Source: Desulfuromonas sp. AOP6
GTDB taxonomy: Bacteria; Desulfobacterota; Desulfuromonadia; Desulfuromonadales; SZUA-540
Length of the DNA: 64,000 nt
Assembly (NCBI RefSeq): GCF_009731355.2
Contig: NZ_AP022810.1
Coordinates: 1,826,001-1,890,000 of the forward strand
Direction of reading: 5' to 3'
How positions within the stretch are numbered: position 1 is the stretch's first letter; each line of letters begins with the position of its first letter. This document shows positions 28,263-38,555 of this stretch, piece after piece. The notes below the pieces were generated by a model. That model was not told the origin of the DNA and made no database searches. It was given only the letters and a program-made list of their open reading frames with translations. The position numbers and the translations under genes were made by a program.

Positions 28263-28964
28263 ATGGAAATCACGCCTGATGCCTCCATCTACTGGCAGTA
28301 CGGTTTTGCCAAACTCAATGCGACCATCCTCGTGACCTGGCTGAATATGCTCCTGCTGGCCGGTGGCGCGACCCTGATCACCATGAAGCTGACCTCCGGT
28401 GAAAATATCGGTTGGGGCCAGAACCTCCTTGAGGTCATTGTCGACAATATCCGCAAACAGATAGAAGCCATGGGGCTACGCCCGGCCGACGAATTTCTCC
28501 CTTTTATCGGCACGCTGTTCCTGTTCATTCTGTTCCCCAACATCCTTGCCGTCGTCCCGGGCTACCGGGCTCCGACCGGCTCTCTGTCGACCACGGCCGC
28601 CCTGTCCATCTGTGTATTCATAGCCGTGCCTGTCTGGGGCATTCGCCGTCAGGGTCTTCTCGGTTATCTGAAAAACTACATTCAGCCGACCCCCCTCATG
28701 CTCCCCTTCAACGTCCTTGGCGAGCTCTCGCGAACATTGGCTCTGGCCGTGCGCCTTTTTGGCAACATTATGAGTGGCGCGATGATTGCCGGCATCCTGC
28801 TGTCACTTGCGCCCCTGCTCTTTCCGGTGCTGATGAACATTCTGGGGCTGATAACAGGCGTCATTCAGGCCTATATTTTTGCCGTACTTGCGACAGTCTA
28901 TCTGGCGGCGGCTGTCAGGGTCCAGTATGACACCGAAGAGAAACATCATAAACACAAACAATAA
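28263..28964 (+). CDS. atpB: N-ATPase Fo subunit a
   Basis: Subunit a of about 233 residues. A start at 28263 is preferred, since GGGAG lies upstream at good spacing. An alternative GTG at 28233 would add 10 residues. The essential Arg is seen in the helix GELSRTLALAVRLFGNIMSG, and the last helix ends IQAYIFAVLATVYLAAAV, the usual family signature. It forms the ion half-channels against the c-ring. It is followed by subunit c after 26 bases. Confidence 0.93.
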   Translation: MEITPDASIYWQYGFAKLNATILVTWLNMLLLAGGATLITMKLTSGENIGWGQNLLEVIVDNIRKQIEAMGLRPADEFLPFIGTLFLFILFPNILAVVPGYRAPTGSLSTTAALSICVFIAVPVWGIRRQGLLGYLKNYIQPTPLMLPFNVLGELSRTLALAVRLFGNIMSGAMIAGILLSLAPLLFPVLMNILGLITGVIQAYIFAVLATVYLAAAVRVQYDTEEKHHKHKQ

Positions 28965-28990
28965 CCGACCACCTGAAGGAGGGCCTACTC

Positions 28991-29275
28991 ATGGATAATC
29001 TTGGTTGGATCGCAGTCGCATCGATCTTCAGCAGCAGTCTCTGCATTGGCATCGGCGCCATCGGACCCGCCCTCGGTGAGGGCCGTGCCCTCGCGCAGGC
29101 GCTGGCTGCCATCGCACAGCAGCCCGATGAAGCCAACACCCTCACCCGCACCCTCTTCGTCGGTCTGGCCATGGTCGAATCGACAGCTATCTACGCTTTC
29201 GTCGTCTCGATGATTCTGATCTTCGCCAATCCTTTCTGGAATTACTTCCTCGACCAGGCCGGTAGCGGAGGGTGA
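28991..29275 (+). CDS. atpE: N-ATPase Fo subunit c with Na+-type binding site
   Basis: Two-helix proteolipid of 94 residues with a good SD (GGAGG). Helix 1 carries PALGEGRALAQALAAIAQQP, and helix 2 carries GLAMVESTAIYAFVVSMI. The ESTxxY motif in helix 2 matches the Na+ ligands (Glu, Ser, Thr and Tyr) known from sodium-dependent F-ATPases. Glu in GEG of helix 1, where the Ilyobacter protein has Gln, gives the second carboxylate typical of N-ATPases. Na+ use is therefore well supported, though not proven. Confidence 0.93.
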   Translation: MDNLGWIAVASIFSSSLCIGIGAIGPALGEGRALAQALAAIAQQPDEANTLTRTLFVGLAMVESTAIYAFVVSMILIFANPFWNYFLDQAGSGG

Positions 29276-29276
29276 A

Positions 29277-30083
29277 ATGCTCATTGACTGGTTCACTATC
29301 GTCGCGCAGCTGATAAATTTTCTCATCCTGGTTTACCTGCTGAAGAGGGTTCTCTATAAGCCGATCGTCCGCCATATGAACGAGCGTGTAGCAAATATCA
29401 ACAACCGCCTGCAGGAAGCGTCCGACAAGGTGGCGCAGGCAGAGGAAAAGGAAGAGCTCTTCCACCAGAAAGAGCTGGAGTTTGAGGAGCAAAAAGAACA
29501 CCTGCTGAATCAGGCTCAGGACGAAGCACAGCAGCGGAAACAGGAACTTATCGAAAAAGCCCGTGAGGAGGTGAACGAGAAACGTCAAACCTGGGTCGAG
29601 ACCCTGGAGAGCGACCGTCAGGCCTTCGACAGGAACATGAAAAACGCGGCCAGCCGGCAAGTCCTGCAGATAGTGCAACGCTCACTGCAGGACCTGGCAG
29701 ACGAATCCCTGATCAACCGCCTGGCCGAAAAGATGGTCTCCCGCCTCCAAAATCTCGACCAGGACGCTCGGGAAAAACTTGAGCGCGCCACCAAATCTGG
29801 ACATATCATCGTACGCTCTACCTGTGAACTCGAAGAATCCGGCAAGGGCAAAATCACCGAAGCTCTGCGCCAAATGGGCATCGAGAAAGTTGAAATCACT
29901 TACCAGGTGGACTCCCAGTTCCCCCTTGGTGTCGAAGCCAGCTCTGGAAATCTAAGATTTTCCTGGGGAATAGACAGTTACCTGGAGGGACTGCGATCCC
30001 GTGTGATCGATTTGATCGAGGGACAGGTGCAGCATAACAACACCAGACCTTCCCCTGAGGCGGAGGAAACCAAACATGCCTGA
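29277..30083 (+). CDS. atpF: N-ATPase Fo subunit b with delta-like C-terminal region
   Basis: Peripheral-stalk subunit of 268 residues, much longer than an ordinary b subunit (about 156). It has one N-terminal membrane helix ([20 protein letters not shown]), a long charged coiled coil (about 40-150) and a C-terminal domain with [20 protein letters not shown] that resembles the delta/b-delta tail. No separate delta gene exists in the operon, so this protein probably does both jobs. It overlaps the alpha gene by 8 bases. This long b form is usual for N-ATPases. Confidence 0.9.
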   Translation: MLIDWFTIVAQLINFLILVYLLKRVLYKPIVRHMNERVANINNRLQEASDKVAQAEEKEELFHQKELEFEEQKEHLLNQAQDEAQQRKQELIEKAREEVNEKRQTWVETLESDRQAFDRNMKNAASRQVLQIVQRSLQDLADESLINRLAEKMVSRLQNLDQDAREKLERATKSGHIIVRSTCELEESGKGKITEALRQMGIEKVEITYQVDSQFPLGVEASSGNLRFSWGIDSYLEGLRSRVIDLIEGQVQHNNTRPSPEAEETKHA

Positions 30084-31608
30084 AACAACCTCCTCCAGTC
30101 TTGACACGGTGATCCGTGAAGCGTTGCAGGCTCTTGACCAGGGCCTGGACGGCTATACTCCTGCCTTGACGCCGCAGGTTGTCGGTCGGGTGAACTCCAT
30201 CGGCAAAGGCATCGCGAGGGTGAGCGGACTGACCGAAGTCCGGGCGGATGAGCTTCTGGCCTTCCCGGGCAATGGCCTCGGCCTCGCCTTCAACATCAAC
30301 AGCAGGGAAATTGGGGTGGTCATGCTGGGTGAATACCAGCATCTGCGCTCAGGTGACGAGGTTTACGGCACCGGCCGAGTGCTCGACGTGCCGGTGGGCG
30401 AAAACCTGATCGGCCGCGTTGTCGATCCGAACGGGAAGGTGCGCGACGACAAAGGCGGACTCCGTTATGACGAACGACGTCCCCTTGAGCGACCGGCACC
30501 CGCCATCATGGATCGCGCCCCGGTCACCACCCCCCTGATGACCGGATTGAAAGCCATCGATGCCCTCATCCCCATCGGCCGCGGGCAACGTGAACTGATT
30601 CTCGGCGACCGCCAGACCGGCAAGACAGCGATTACGATTGATACCATCATCAATCAGAAAGACACGGGGGTGCTCTGCTTCTACTGCGCCATCGGACAGC
30701 GCGCCTCGACCGTCGCCCGGGTCATCGCGGACCTCGAGAAACACGGGGCCATGGAATACACGACGGTGGTCACCGTCAAAGGGGACGACCCACCGGGGCT
30801 TAAATTCATCGCCCCCTATGCCGCCACGACCATGGCCGAATACTTCATGGAAAAGGGTAAAGACGTGCTGGTGATCTACGACGATCTCACCCAGCACGCC
30901 CGTGCCTACCGTGAACTCTCGCTGCTGCTGCGGCGACCACCGGGCCGTGAGGCCTTCCCCGGAGATATTTTTTACATCCATTCCCGTCTGCTCGAACGAT
31001 CCACTCACCTGAAAGAAGAGCTCGGGGGGGGATCGTTAACCGCCCTTCCTATTATCGAAACCGAAGCGCAGAACATCTCTGCCTACATACCGACCAACCT
31101 GATTTCTATCACCGACGGCCAGATCTATCTGTCGCCAGGGTTATTCAGCAAGGGAATCCTGCCGGCCATCGACATCGGGAAGTCCGTGTCTCGGGTCGGT
31201 GGCAAGACCCAACTCCAGGCCTACCGGGCGGTTGCCGGAGATCTGCGCCTGAGCTATTCCCAATTTGAGGAACTTGAAGCTTTCTCACGCTTTGGTACCC
31301 GTCTTGACGAGGAGACCCGTAAAACCCTGGATCGCGGTCGCCGTGTGCGCGCGGTGCTGAAGCAGTCGCAATACTCTCCGCGAACCGCAGCCGAACAGAT
31401 CATCGTGCTTTTTGCTGTCAACGAGGGTCTTTTCGACGCTATTCCTGAAGAACAGATCATGGCGGGAGAGGAACGCCTGCATACTGCCGTACACCAGATC
31501 ACCGATATCGCCGAAAAAATCAACGCCGGCAAGATGCTTTCCGAAGAGGATTTCAAGGTGATGCGGCAAACCGCCAAAGAGGCTTTGGCTGCACTGGAAA
31601 AGGAATAA
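30076..31608 (+). CDS. atpA: N-ATPase F1 subunit alpha
   Basis: Alpha subunit of 510 residues. The P-loop is [13 protein letters not shown], and the sequence '[20 protein letters not shown]' and the C-terminal stretch [12 protein letters not shown] are typical. It binds nucleotide without catalysis and forms the F1 hexamer with beta. The gene overlaps atpF by 8 bases and precedes gamma by 37 bases. Length is standard. Confidence 0.94.
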   Translation: MPETTSSSLDTVIREALQALDQGLDGYTPALTPQVVGRVNSIGKGIARVSGLTEVRADELLAFPGNGLGLAFNINSREIGVVMLGEYQHLRSGDEVYGTGRVLDVPVGENLIGRVVDPNGKVRDDKGGLRYDERRPLERPAPAIMDRAPVTTPLMTGLKAIDALIPIGRGQRELILGDRQTGKTAITIDTIINQKDTGVLCFYCAIGQRASTVARVIADLEKHGAMEYTTVVTVKGDDPPGLKFIAPYAATTMAEYFMEKGKDVLVIYDDLTQHARAYRELSLLLRRPPGREAFPGDIFYIHSRLLERSTHLKEELGGGSLTALPIIETEAQNISAYIPTNLISITDGQIYLSPGLFSKGILPAIDIGKSVSRVGGKTQLQAYRAVAGDLRLSYSQFEELEAFSRFGTRLDEETRKTLDRGRRVRAVLKQSQYSPRTAAEQIIVLFAVNEGLFDAIPEEQIMAGEERLHTAVHQITDIAEKINAGKMLSEEDFKVMRQTAKEALAALEKE

Positions 31609-31645
31609 CCGTCAGCTGCAGTCCCCGGCAAGAGAGAGGTAAGGC

Positions 31646-32515
31646 ATGCAGACTCTGCAGGAGATGGAACGCAAACTCAAAAACACGGGCGACCTCCATA
31701 CCGTCGTGCGAACAATGAAATCTCTGGCAGCCGTAAACATACGACAGTATGAAGAAGCGAACCGATCTCTTAAAGAATATTTCAGGACTGTCGAGTTGGG
31801 CCTGCGGGCGGTCCTCCCTTCCCATCCCTTGATGAATTCCCGACAGAAACCACTAAAAACCCTGTTTCTCGTCTTTGGCTCCGACCAGGGAATGGCTGGC
31901 CGCTTCAATGAAGCGATTATCGAATATGTCCACAACGTCCTCAGGGACCAGGACCTGAAGGGGAGCCAACGACAGTTCTGGGTCTTCGGCAGCAAGGCCC
32001 AGAGTTTGATGGAAGAGTCCTTCGGCAGACTGGATCAGACCCTGGGGCTGCCCACATCGGTCGAAAGCATTGTCTCACGAGTACAGCAGGTCCTGCTTTT
32101 GCTGGCCGGTCATCTGGAAAAACAGGCAGGTTTTCGTTTGATTCTGTTCCACAACAGCCCTTCCGGCGGAGCCTCCTATCAGCAGACTCGAATCAACCTG
32201 CTGCCGCCAGACAACCTCTGGCTCCAGGATCTCGGCGGCCGTGATTGGCCCGGGCGACAACTCCCTTTCTACACGCTGCCACGGGAAAAGCTGTTCAGGG
32301 CCCTTATCGGCGAGTACCTCTTCGTCGCCCTCTTTCGCGGTTTTGCGGCCAGCCTGGCCGCAGAGAATGCCGCCCGACTCGCCTCGATGCAGCGGGCCGA
32401 GAAGAATATCGAGGAAGCGTTGGGTGAGTTAACGAAAAAGTTTCACTCGATGCGCCAGAATGTCATATCCGAAGAGCTGTTCGACGTGATTTCGGGATTT
32501 GAAGCCCTGTCCTGA
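31646..32515 (+). CDS. atpG: N-ATPase F1 subunit gamma
   Basis: Central-stalk subunit of 289 residues. The N-terminal helix MQTLQEMERKLKNTGDLHTV and the C-terminal helix (NIEEALGELTKKFHSMRQNV, ending ISEELFDVISGFEAL) form the coiled-coil rotor shaft. The middle domain has FLVFGSDQGMAGRFNEAI, the usual GSDxGLxGxxN motif. It is the last gene of the nine-gene operon. The weakly conserved middle is normal for the N-type gamma subunit. Confidence 0.92.
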   Translation: MQTLQEMERKLKNTGDLHTVVRTMKSLAAVNIRQYEEANRSLKEYFRTVELGLRAVLPSHPLMNSRQKPLKTLFLVFGSDQGMAGRFNEAIIEYVHNVLRDQDLKGSQRQFWVFGSKAQSLMEESFGRLDQTLGLPTSVESIVSRVQQVLLLLAGHLEKQAGFRLILFHNSPSGGASYQQTRINLLPPDNLWLQDLGGRDWPGRQLPFYTLPREKLFRALIGEYLFVALFRGFAASLAAENAARLASMQRAEKNIEEALGELTKKFHSMRQNVISEELFDVISGFEALS

Positions 32516-32657
32516 AGAGAGGATGCAAAGGACTCTCCCTGAGTCAGTGACATGGCAATGCCAGACAAAAACAAGATGTCCCCTCGATGAACAGTGACGC
32601 TACACCCCAGTTGTCACCATGGAATCTACCCGGTGACGGATCAACGGAAAGAGAGCC

Positions 32658-34232
32658 ATGTCCAGACAGCGATTGACCATCGACCCAGAACAGTTTGACG
32701 CCGTGATCTTCGACATGGATGGCGTCGTCACCCAAACCGCCCACCTGCATGCCGGCGCCTGGAAGAAGATGTTCGATGCCTACCTCCAAAAGCGCTCCGA
32801 GGGTAGAGGAGAAAATTGTGAACCCTTCAGTATCGAACAGGACTACAGCCGCTATGTGGACGGCAAGGCGCGCTATGATGGCGTCCGCGACTTTTTGGCA
32901 TCACGCGGAATCAGTCTGCCCGAAGGCCATTCAGATGACGATCCCGAAGAAGAAACCATTCGCGGTCTAGGCAACCGCAAGAACGCCTATTTTCAGCACA
33001 TTCTCGAAGAACAGGGCGTCGAGCGCTATGAGAGTACCCTCACCTTGATCGACCGACTCCGCGAAGCCGGCATCAAGGTCGCGATCATTTCCGCGAGCAA
33101 GAACGCCCGCTCTGTCCTTGCTGCTGCAGGGGTTGATGATCTGTTTGATACCCGGGTCGACGGGATCATTGCCGAGAAAGAAGACATCCCTGGAAAACCG
33201 GCCCCCGATCTGTTCCTTGTCGCCGCCAAACGACTCGGGGCAGCCCCCCCTCGTGTCGTGGTGGTCGAAGATGCGCCATCCGGGGTCCAAGCCGGAAAGG
33301 CCGGCGGCTTCGGCCTGGTGATAGGCGTTCATCGGACAGGGCAGCGGCAGGAACTGGAGAAATTTGCCGATAGAGTAGTCGCGGACCTGGACGAAGTCGA
33401 TGTGGCCATGAGGGACCCGGCATCGACAACAGATGAGCGGCCCTCGGCTCTCGGCAGCTTCGCCGAACTGGTGAATAGACTCGGCGCAAAGCAGCCGGTC
33501 GTGTTCCTGGACTACGATGGGACTCTGACTCCCATCGTCGATCGTCCTGAGGAGGCTAAAATTACCGAGGAGATGAGGCAGACTGTCCGTGAACTCGCCC
33601 GTCTCTGCCCGGTGGCCATCGTCAGCGGCCGAGACCTCAAGGACGTCAGAAACCTTGTTGGCGTGCAGGAAGTCATCTATGCCGGCAGTCACGGCTTTGA
33701 CATTGCGGGTCCGAAGGGAAATGAGATGCAGTTCCAGCGAGGAACCGAGTACCTCCCGGCCCTCGACCAAGCTGAACAGGCTCTACAGGAGAACCTCCAG
33801 CCGATCGAAGGCGCCCAGATCGAACGCAAGAAGTTCGCCATCGCCGTGCATTATCGACGTGTCCCCGATGACCTTCATGGGAAGGTCGAAGAGGCGGTTG
33901 ATGCGGTCCTGGCCGAAAGAGAGGAACTGCGCAAGACCAGCGGCAAGAAAATTTTTGAACTGCGCCCCGACCTCGACTGGGATAAGGGTAAGGCTCTCCT
34001 TTGGCTGCTAGAGCAGCCAGGGCTCGACGGCGAGGACCTGTTGCCGATCTATGTCGGCGACGACCTGACCGATGAAGATGCCTTGCGTGAGACTAAAAAA
34101 CAGGGCATAGGCATTCTGGTGCGGGATGAAAACCGTCCGACCCATGCCCATTATGTCCTGGACAACACGAAAGAGGTCCGCGAATTTTTGCGAGCCCTGT
34201 GCGACCACCTCAAAAAACGGACCGACTCATGA
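32658..34232 (+). CDS. HAD beta-phosphoglucomutase-like domain fused to trehalose-6-phosphate phosphatase (OtsB)
   Basis: Two-domain HAD protein of 524 residues. Residues about 10-255 are a beta-phosphoglucomutase-like domain (nucleophile Asp in VIFDMDGVV, then ISASKNARS and GKPAPDLFLVA). Residues about 270-520 are an OtsB-type trehalose-6-phosphate phosphatase (VFLDYDGTLTP, VSGRDL, YVGDDLTDEDAL). Both domains keep their catalytic aspartates. The first would turn beta-glucose 1-phosphate into glucose 6-phosphate, and the second would release trehalose from trehalose 6-phosphate. The next gene encodes GH65 and overlaps by 4 bases. The same three domains occur as one long polypeptide in mycobacteria (Rv2006). 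No otsA is present nearby. Confidence 0.9.
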   Translation: MSRQRLTIDPEQFDAVIFDMDGVVTQTAHLHAGAWKKMFDAYLQKRSEGRGENCEPFSIEQDYSRYVDGKARYDGVRDFLASRGISLPEGHSDDDPEEETIRGLGNRKNAYFQHILEEQGVERYESTLTLIDRLREAGIKVAIISASKNARSVLAAAGVDDLFDTRVDGIIAEKEDIPGKPAPDLFLVAAKRLGAAPPRVVVVEDAPSGVQAGKAGGFGLVIGVHRTGQRQELEKFADRVVADLDEVDVAMRDPASTTDERPSALGSFAELVNRLGAKQPVVFLDYDGTLTPIVDRPEEAKITEEMRQTVRELARLCPVAIVSGRDLKDVRNLVGVQEVIYAGSHGFDIAGPKGNEMQFQRGTEYLPALDQAEQALQENLQPIEGAQIERKKFAIAVHYRRVPDDLHGKVEEAVDAVLAEREELRKTSGKKIFELRPDLDWDKGKALLWLLEQPGLDGEDLLPIYVGDDLTDEDALRETKKQGIGILVRDENRPTHAHYVLDNTKEVREFLRALCDHLKKRTDS

Positions 34233-36637
34233 ACAGCTGGATCCTGAAATACGATCGTTTTGAACCGAAGCAGGAGAAACTGCGTGAAGCCTTGACCACC
34301 GTAGGCAACGGTTATTTCTGCACCCGGGGGGCGGCACCGGAAGCGTTGGCCGACAGCGTCCATTATCCCGGCACCTATCTCGCCGGAGGGTATAACCGAC
34401 TCGAGACAAAAATCGCCGGCCGCACGATTGAGAACGAGGATCTGGTCAATTTTCCCAACTGGCTCCCGCTGTGGTTCCGGATCGAAGAGGGTGAATGGTT
34501 CAACCTGCAGGCGGTTGAGATTCTCCTCTTCCAGCAGGAACTGGACCTGAAAAACGGCCTGCTGCGGCGCACGGTCCGCTTCCAGGATGATCAGGGGCGC
34601 ATTACCCGACTGGAGCAGAGTCGCCTGGTCCACATGCGCCACCGGCACCTCGCGGTGCTTGATACCCGGCTGATCGCTGAGAATTGGTCCGGTCAGGTCA
34701 CCTTCCGCAGCGCCATCGACGGTCGCATCGAAAACGACAACGTCGCCCGCTATCGGGATCTGGCCAACCACCACCTGGAACCGCTGGCAGCGCGGCAACT
34801 GGACCGGGAGACCATCTTTCTCAAGGTCCGCACTTGCCAGTCCCGCGTCGAGATGGCCCAGGCTGTCCGTACCCGGGTCTTTTTAGAAGACAGCCAGCAG
34901 TCTCCCGATCGTCGCCTCGAACAGGACCAGGCCTATATCGCGCAGACTTTTGCCCTGCACCTGGACGCTGGTGAAACCGTGCACATCGAGAAAACAGTCG
35001 CCCTCTTCACCAGTCGTGACGAGGCCAGCACCGAATGCGGACTCGAAGCGTATACTGCCCTTCAGCGTGCGCCCAGCTTGAAGACGTTATTGACAGAACA
35101 AGGCCAGACCTGGGCTCATCTCTGGCATCATTTCGGTTTCGAACTCGAAGGTTCGAACAGTGCCGAAGACGTGCCTTTGATCCTGCGCCTGCATATTTTC
35201 CATCTCCTGCAGACCGTTTCCCTCCATACCATTGAACTGGATGTCGGCGTCCCCTCCCGGGGCTGGCATGGTGAAGCCTACCGTGGTCATGTTTTCTGGG
35301 ATGAACTATTCATCTTCCCCCTGCTCAACCTCCGCTGTCCCGAGATCACCCGCACCCTGCTTAAATATCGTTACCGGCGCCTGCATGAGGCCAGGGCAGC
35401 GGCCAGGGAGGCCGGCTATCGCGGTGCCATGTTTCCCTGGCAGAGTGGCAGCAACGGCCGTGAAGAGAGCCAGAAAGTTCATCTCAATCCGAAATCGGGC
35501 AACTGGATCCCCGACAACTCCCAGCTGCAGTACCATGTCAACGCGGCTATTGCCTGGAACGTCTGGCAATACTACCAGGTCACCTACGACATGGAGTTTC
35601 TCTCTTTCTACGGCGCGGAGATGATCCTGGAAATTGCCCGGTTTTGGGCAAGCCTGGCGTCCTGGAACCCAGATCTGGAACGCTTTGAGATTCTCTGGGT
35701 GATGGGGCCGGACGAATACCACGACAGCTACCCTGACAGCGATGCACCCGGCCTGAACAACAACGCCTATACCAACATCATGGCGGTCTGGACCCTGCTC
35801 TGTGCCATGGAGTTGCTTGAGCTTTTACCCCCGGAAAGCCATAAGGAACTCTGTGAACGCCTCAACCTCAGGGAGGATGAGATCAAGCTCTGGAACGATA
35901 TCAGCCGTAAAATGCGTCTCGTCTTCCACGACGACGGCATCATCAGCCAGTTTGAGGGCTATGCCGACCTCGCGGAATTTGAATGGGAGCGCTATCGGGA
36001 AAAATACGGAAAGATCATGCGCCTCGATCGAATCCTCGAATCCGAGGATGACACGCCGAACCGCTACAAGTGTTCCAAGCAGGCTGACGTCCTGATGCTC
36101 TTCTATCTCTTCTCATCCGAGGAGTTGGAGAATATCTTCCAACGACTCGGCTATCCTTTTGCCTACGAGACCATACCTGACAACATCCAGTACTACCTGC
36201 AGCGCACCTCTCACGGCTCGACCCTGAGCCAGATGGTGCATTCCTGGGTGCTGTCCCGTTCAGATCGGGAAGGGTCATGGCAGCTGTTCAAGGAGGCCTT
36301 GCAGGCCGATATAGATGACAGCCAGGGCGGGACGACCCCCGAAGGGATTCACCTCGGCGCCATGGCGGGAACGGTCGACCTGCTGCAGCGAGGTTATACC
36401 GGCATTGAGACCCGCGGGGACATGCTGCACCTGAATCCCTGCCTGCCCCGTGAACTCGATCGCCTTAAAATGCGTCTGCGCTACCGTGGCCAGGCCCTTG
36501 AACTGGAAATCACCGGCTCCCGTCTGACGGTGACCTGTCTGCAGTGCGGACTCCCGCCGGTGACCCTCGCTGTTCGCGGCAAGGAAGTGAGCATCGAAGG
36601 GGGTCAGACCCGACAGTGGGATCTTGAAACATCATGA
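34229..36637 (+). CDS. Glycoside hydrolase family 65 (disaccharide phosphorylase, trehalose-type)
   Basis: GH65 enzyme of about 802 residues. The start at 34229 overlaps the previous stop as ATGA; a start at 34199 is unsupported. The N-terminal beta-sandwich domain is followed by an (alpha/alpha)6 barrel with the catalytic acid Glu in WVMGPDEYHD and the phosphate-site region (QGGTTPEGIHLGAMAG). GH65 members split trehalose, kojibiose, nigerose or maltose with phosphate to give beta-glucose 1-phosphate; a few hydrolyse instead. Pairing with a beta-phosphoglucomutase domain and TreYZ points to trehalose as substrate. The exact specificity needs an assay. Confidence 0.9.
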   Translation: MNSWILKYDRFEPKQEKLREALTTVGNGYFCTRGAAPEALADSVHYPGTYLAGGYNRLETKIAGRTIENEDLVNFPNWLPLWFRIEEGEWFNLQAVEILLFQQELDLKNGLLRRTVRFQDDQGRITRLEQSRLVHMRHRHLAVLDTRLIAENWSGQVTFRSAIDGRIENDNVARYRDLANHHLEPLAARQLDRETIFLKVRTCQSRVEMAQAVRTRVFLEDSQQSPDRRLEQDQAYIAQTFALHLDAGETVHIEKTVALFTSRDEASTECGLEAYTALQRAPSLKTLLTEQGQTWAHLWHHFGFELEGSNSAEDVPLILRLHIFHLLQTVSLHTIELDVGVPSRGWHGEAYRGHVFWDELFIFPLLNLRCPEITRTLLKYRYRRLHEARAAAREAGYRGAMFPWQSGSNGREESQKVHLNPKSGNWIPDNSQLQYHVNAAIAWNVWQYYQVTYDMEFLSFYGAEMILEIARFWASLASWNPDLERFEILWVMGPDEYHDSYPDSDAPGLNNNAYTNIMAVWTLLCAMELLELLPPESHKELCERLNLREDEIKLWNDISRKMRLVFHDDGIISQFEGYADLAEFEWERYREKYGKIMRLDRILESEDDTPNRYKCSKQADVLMLFYLFSSEELENIFQRLGYPFAYETIPDNIQYYLQRTSHGSTLSQMVHSWVLSRSDREGSWQLFKEALQADIDDSQGGTTPEGIHLGAMAGTVDLLQRGYTGIETRGDMLHLNPCLPRELDRLKMRLRYRGQALELEITGSRLTVTCLQCGLPPVTLAVRGKEVSIEGGQTRQWDLETS

Positions 36638-38555
36638 GTTGAAAAAACAGGAATTTTCGTACCGTGGAAGGACGGTGGGTGTGATGTCCATTGACCAGAA
36701 TATGGATCACCTGCGCAGCGGCGCCTACTATCAGGGCAATGGGTGGTGCGAGGTCGTCGCCTGGGCTCCGCTGGTAAAAAAGCTGGCCGTAAAACTGGCC
36801 GCTCCCGGAAAACCCATCCTGCCCATGGAACGCCTGGAGCATGGCTACTGGCGCCTGGTGACAGAAGAACTCCCTCCGGGAACGGATTACACCTTTCGCC
36901 TCAATGACGAGATGGACCGCCCTGACCCGGCTTCTTTTTCCCAACCACAGGGCGTACATGGTCCTTCACGGATTGTCGATCACGAGGCCTTCAGCTGGAC
37001 GGACAGAAACTGGGGCGGCCTACCCCTTGAGGACCTGGTCATCTATGAGCTCCATGTCGGCACTTTCACTTCCGAAGGGACCTTCAGCGCCATCATCCCC
37101 CGCCTGCCAGCCCTTCGCGAACTTGGCGTTACCGCGCTCGAACTGATGCCCGTCGCCCAGTTTCCCGGTCGGCGAAACTGGGGCTACGACGGGGTCTGTC
37201 CCTACGCGGTGCAGGACAGTTATGGCGGCCCGGAGGGCCTGAAAGCTCTGGTAGATGCCTGCCACAGACAGGGCCTGGCCGTGATCCTGGACGTCGTCTA
37301 CAACCATCTCGGCCCTGAAGGGAACTATCTGCGCGACTTCGGACCGTTCTTCACCCGTCGTTACCGCACACCGTGGGGAGAAGCGGTCAACTTTGATGGT
37401 CCCGGCAGCGATGGGGTGCGTTCCTATTTTATCGAAAACGCCCTGTACTGGCTGCGGCACTACCACGTGGACGCCCTTCGCCTCGATGCGATCCATGCCA
37501 TCTATGACTTTTCCGCCAAACCATTCTTAGAGGAACTCGCCGAGAAAGGGGACGCCTTCGCTGCACAAAGCCAGCGGCACTGCCTGCTGATCGCCGAAAG
37601 CGACCTCAATGACACCCGAACCGTGCAGCCTCGCGTACGCGGCGGCCATGGCCTTCACGCCCAGTGGAACGATGATTTTCATCATGCCCTGCATGCCTTG
37701 ATCACCGGGGAGAGACAGGGTTACTACCGGGATTTCGGCTCACCCGACGACCTGGCCAAGGCCTTTCGGGAAGGTTTCGTCTACGACTGGCGTCATTCCA
37801 GCTACCGACATCGCCGGCATGGTAGTTCTTCGGCCGCCCTGCCCGGCCGTCAGCTGGTGGTCTGCAGCCAGAACCATGATCAGATCGGCAACCGCCCGGG
37901 AGGGGAAAGGCTGATTACCCTGGCCGGTTTTGAAGCGGCCAAGATGGCCGCGGCCGCCGTCTGTTTTGCCCCCTGCGTGCCCCTGTTGTTCATGGGGGAA
38001 GAATACGGCGAAACCGCTCCTTTCTTATACTTTGTGGATTTTTCCGACAAAGAGCTGCAGGAGGCTGTCCGCCGTGGGCGCCGTGAAGAATTTCGTGACT
38101 TCACCTGGACGACCGCCCCCCCTGATCCCCAATCCTTGGAGACTTTTCGCCATTCTCTGTTGACCTGGGACAACCGCCACTTAGGCAAAGGCCGCACCCT
38201 GAGCGCATTTTACCGCGAGCTGCTGCGCTTGCGCAGGGAATTGCCGGCGTTGGCCGTTCTCGATAAGCAGGCCTTGGAGGTGCGTACCTTGCCGGAGCAG
38301 CCGGTGATCCTGCTCGTGCGCTGGCAGGATGGGTGCCGCGTCCTCGGTCTGCTCCACACCGGCCAGCACACCTGTGTATTCCCCTTCCCGGAGAATGGCG
38401 GCTGCTGGCGAAAACTGCTCGATTCAGCCGAGGGACACTGGGACGGACCGGGCAGCCTCCTGCCTGAACAGGTCAATCATGGCCATGTCGTCACCATGGC
38501 GCCCAGAAGCGCTGCCCTTTATGTCTGGACGCCCAGTGCAGAGAGGCCTTCCTGA
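36624..38555 (+). CDS. treZ: Malto-oligosyltrehalose trehalohydrolase
   Basis: GH13 enzyme of up to 643 residues that releases trehalose from maltooligosyl-trehalose. An N-terminal Ig-like domain precedes the barrel, whose motifs are VILDVVYNHLGPEGNY (region I), ALRLDAIHAIYD (region II nucleophile Asp), LLIAESDLND (acid Glu) and CSQNHDQIGNR. The first possible start is TTG at 36624, overlapping the GH65 gene. ATG at 36684 (MSIDQNMDHL) is an alternative with GGAAGG upstream. Length and motifs are complete. Its end overlaps treY by one base. Confidence 0.92.
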   Translation: MKHHELKKQEFSYRGRTVGVMSIDQNMDHLRSGAYYQGNGWCEVVAWAPLVKKLAVKLAAPGKPILPMERLEHGYWRLVTEELPPGTDYTFRLNDEMDRPDPASFSQPQGVHGPSRIVDHEAFSWTDRNWGGLPLEDLVIYELHVGTFTSEGTFSAIIPRLPALRELGVTALELMPVAQFPGRRNWGYDGVCPYAVQDSYGGPEGLKALVDACHRQGLAVILDVVYNHLGPEGNYLRDFGPFFTRRYRTPWGEAVNFDGPGSDGVRSYFIENALYWLRHYHVDALRLDAIHAIYDFSAKPFLEELAEKGDAFAAQSQRHCLLIAESDLNDTRTVQPRVRGGHGLHAQWNDDFHHALHALITGERQGYYRDFGSPDDLAKAFREGFVYDWRHSSYRHRRHGSSSAALPGRQLVVCSQNHDQIGNRPGGERLITLAGFEAAKMAAAAVCFAPCVPLLFMGEEYGETAPFLYFVDFSDKELQEAVRRGRREEFRDFTWTTAPPDPQSLETFRHSLLTWDNRHLGKGRTLSAFYRELLRLRRELPALAVLDKQALEVRTLPEQPVILLVRWQDGCRVLGLLHTGQHTCVFPFPENGGCWRKLLDSAEGHWDGPGSLLPEQVNHGHVVTMAPRSAALYVWTPSAERPS

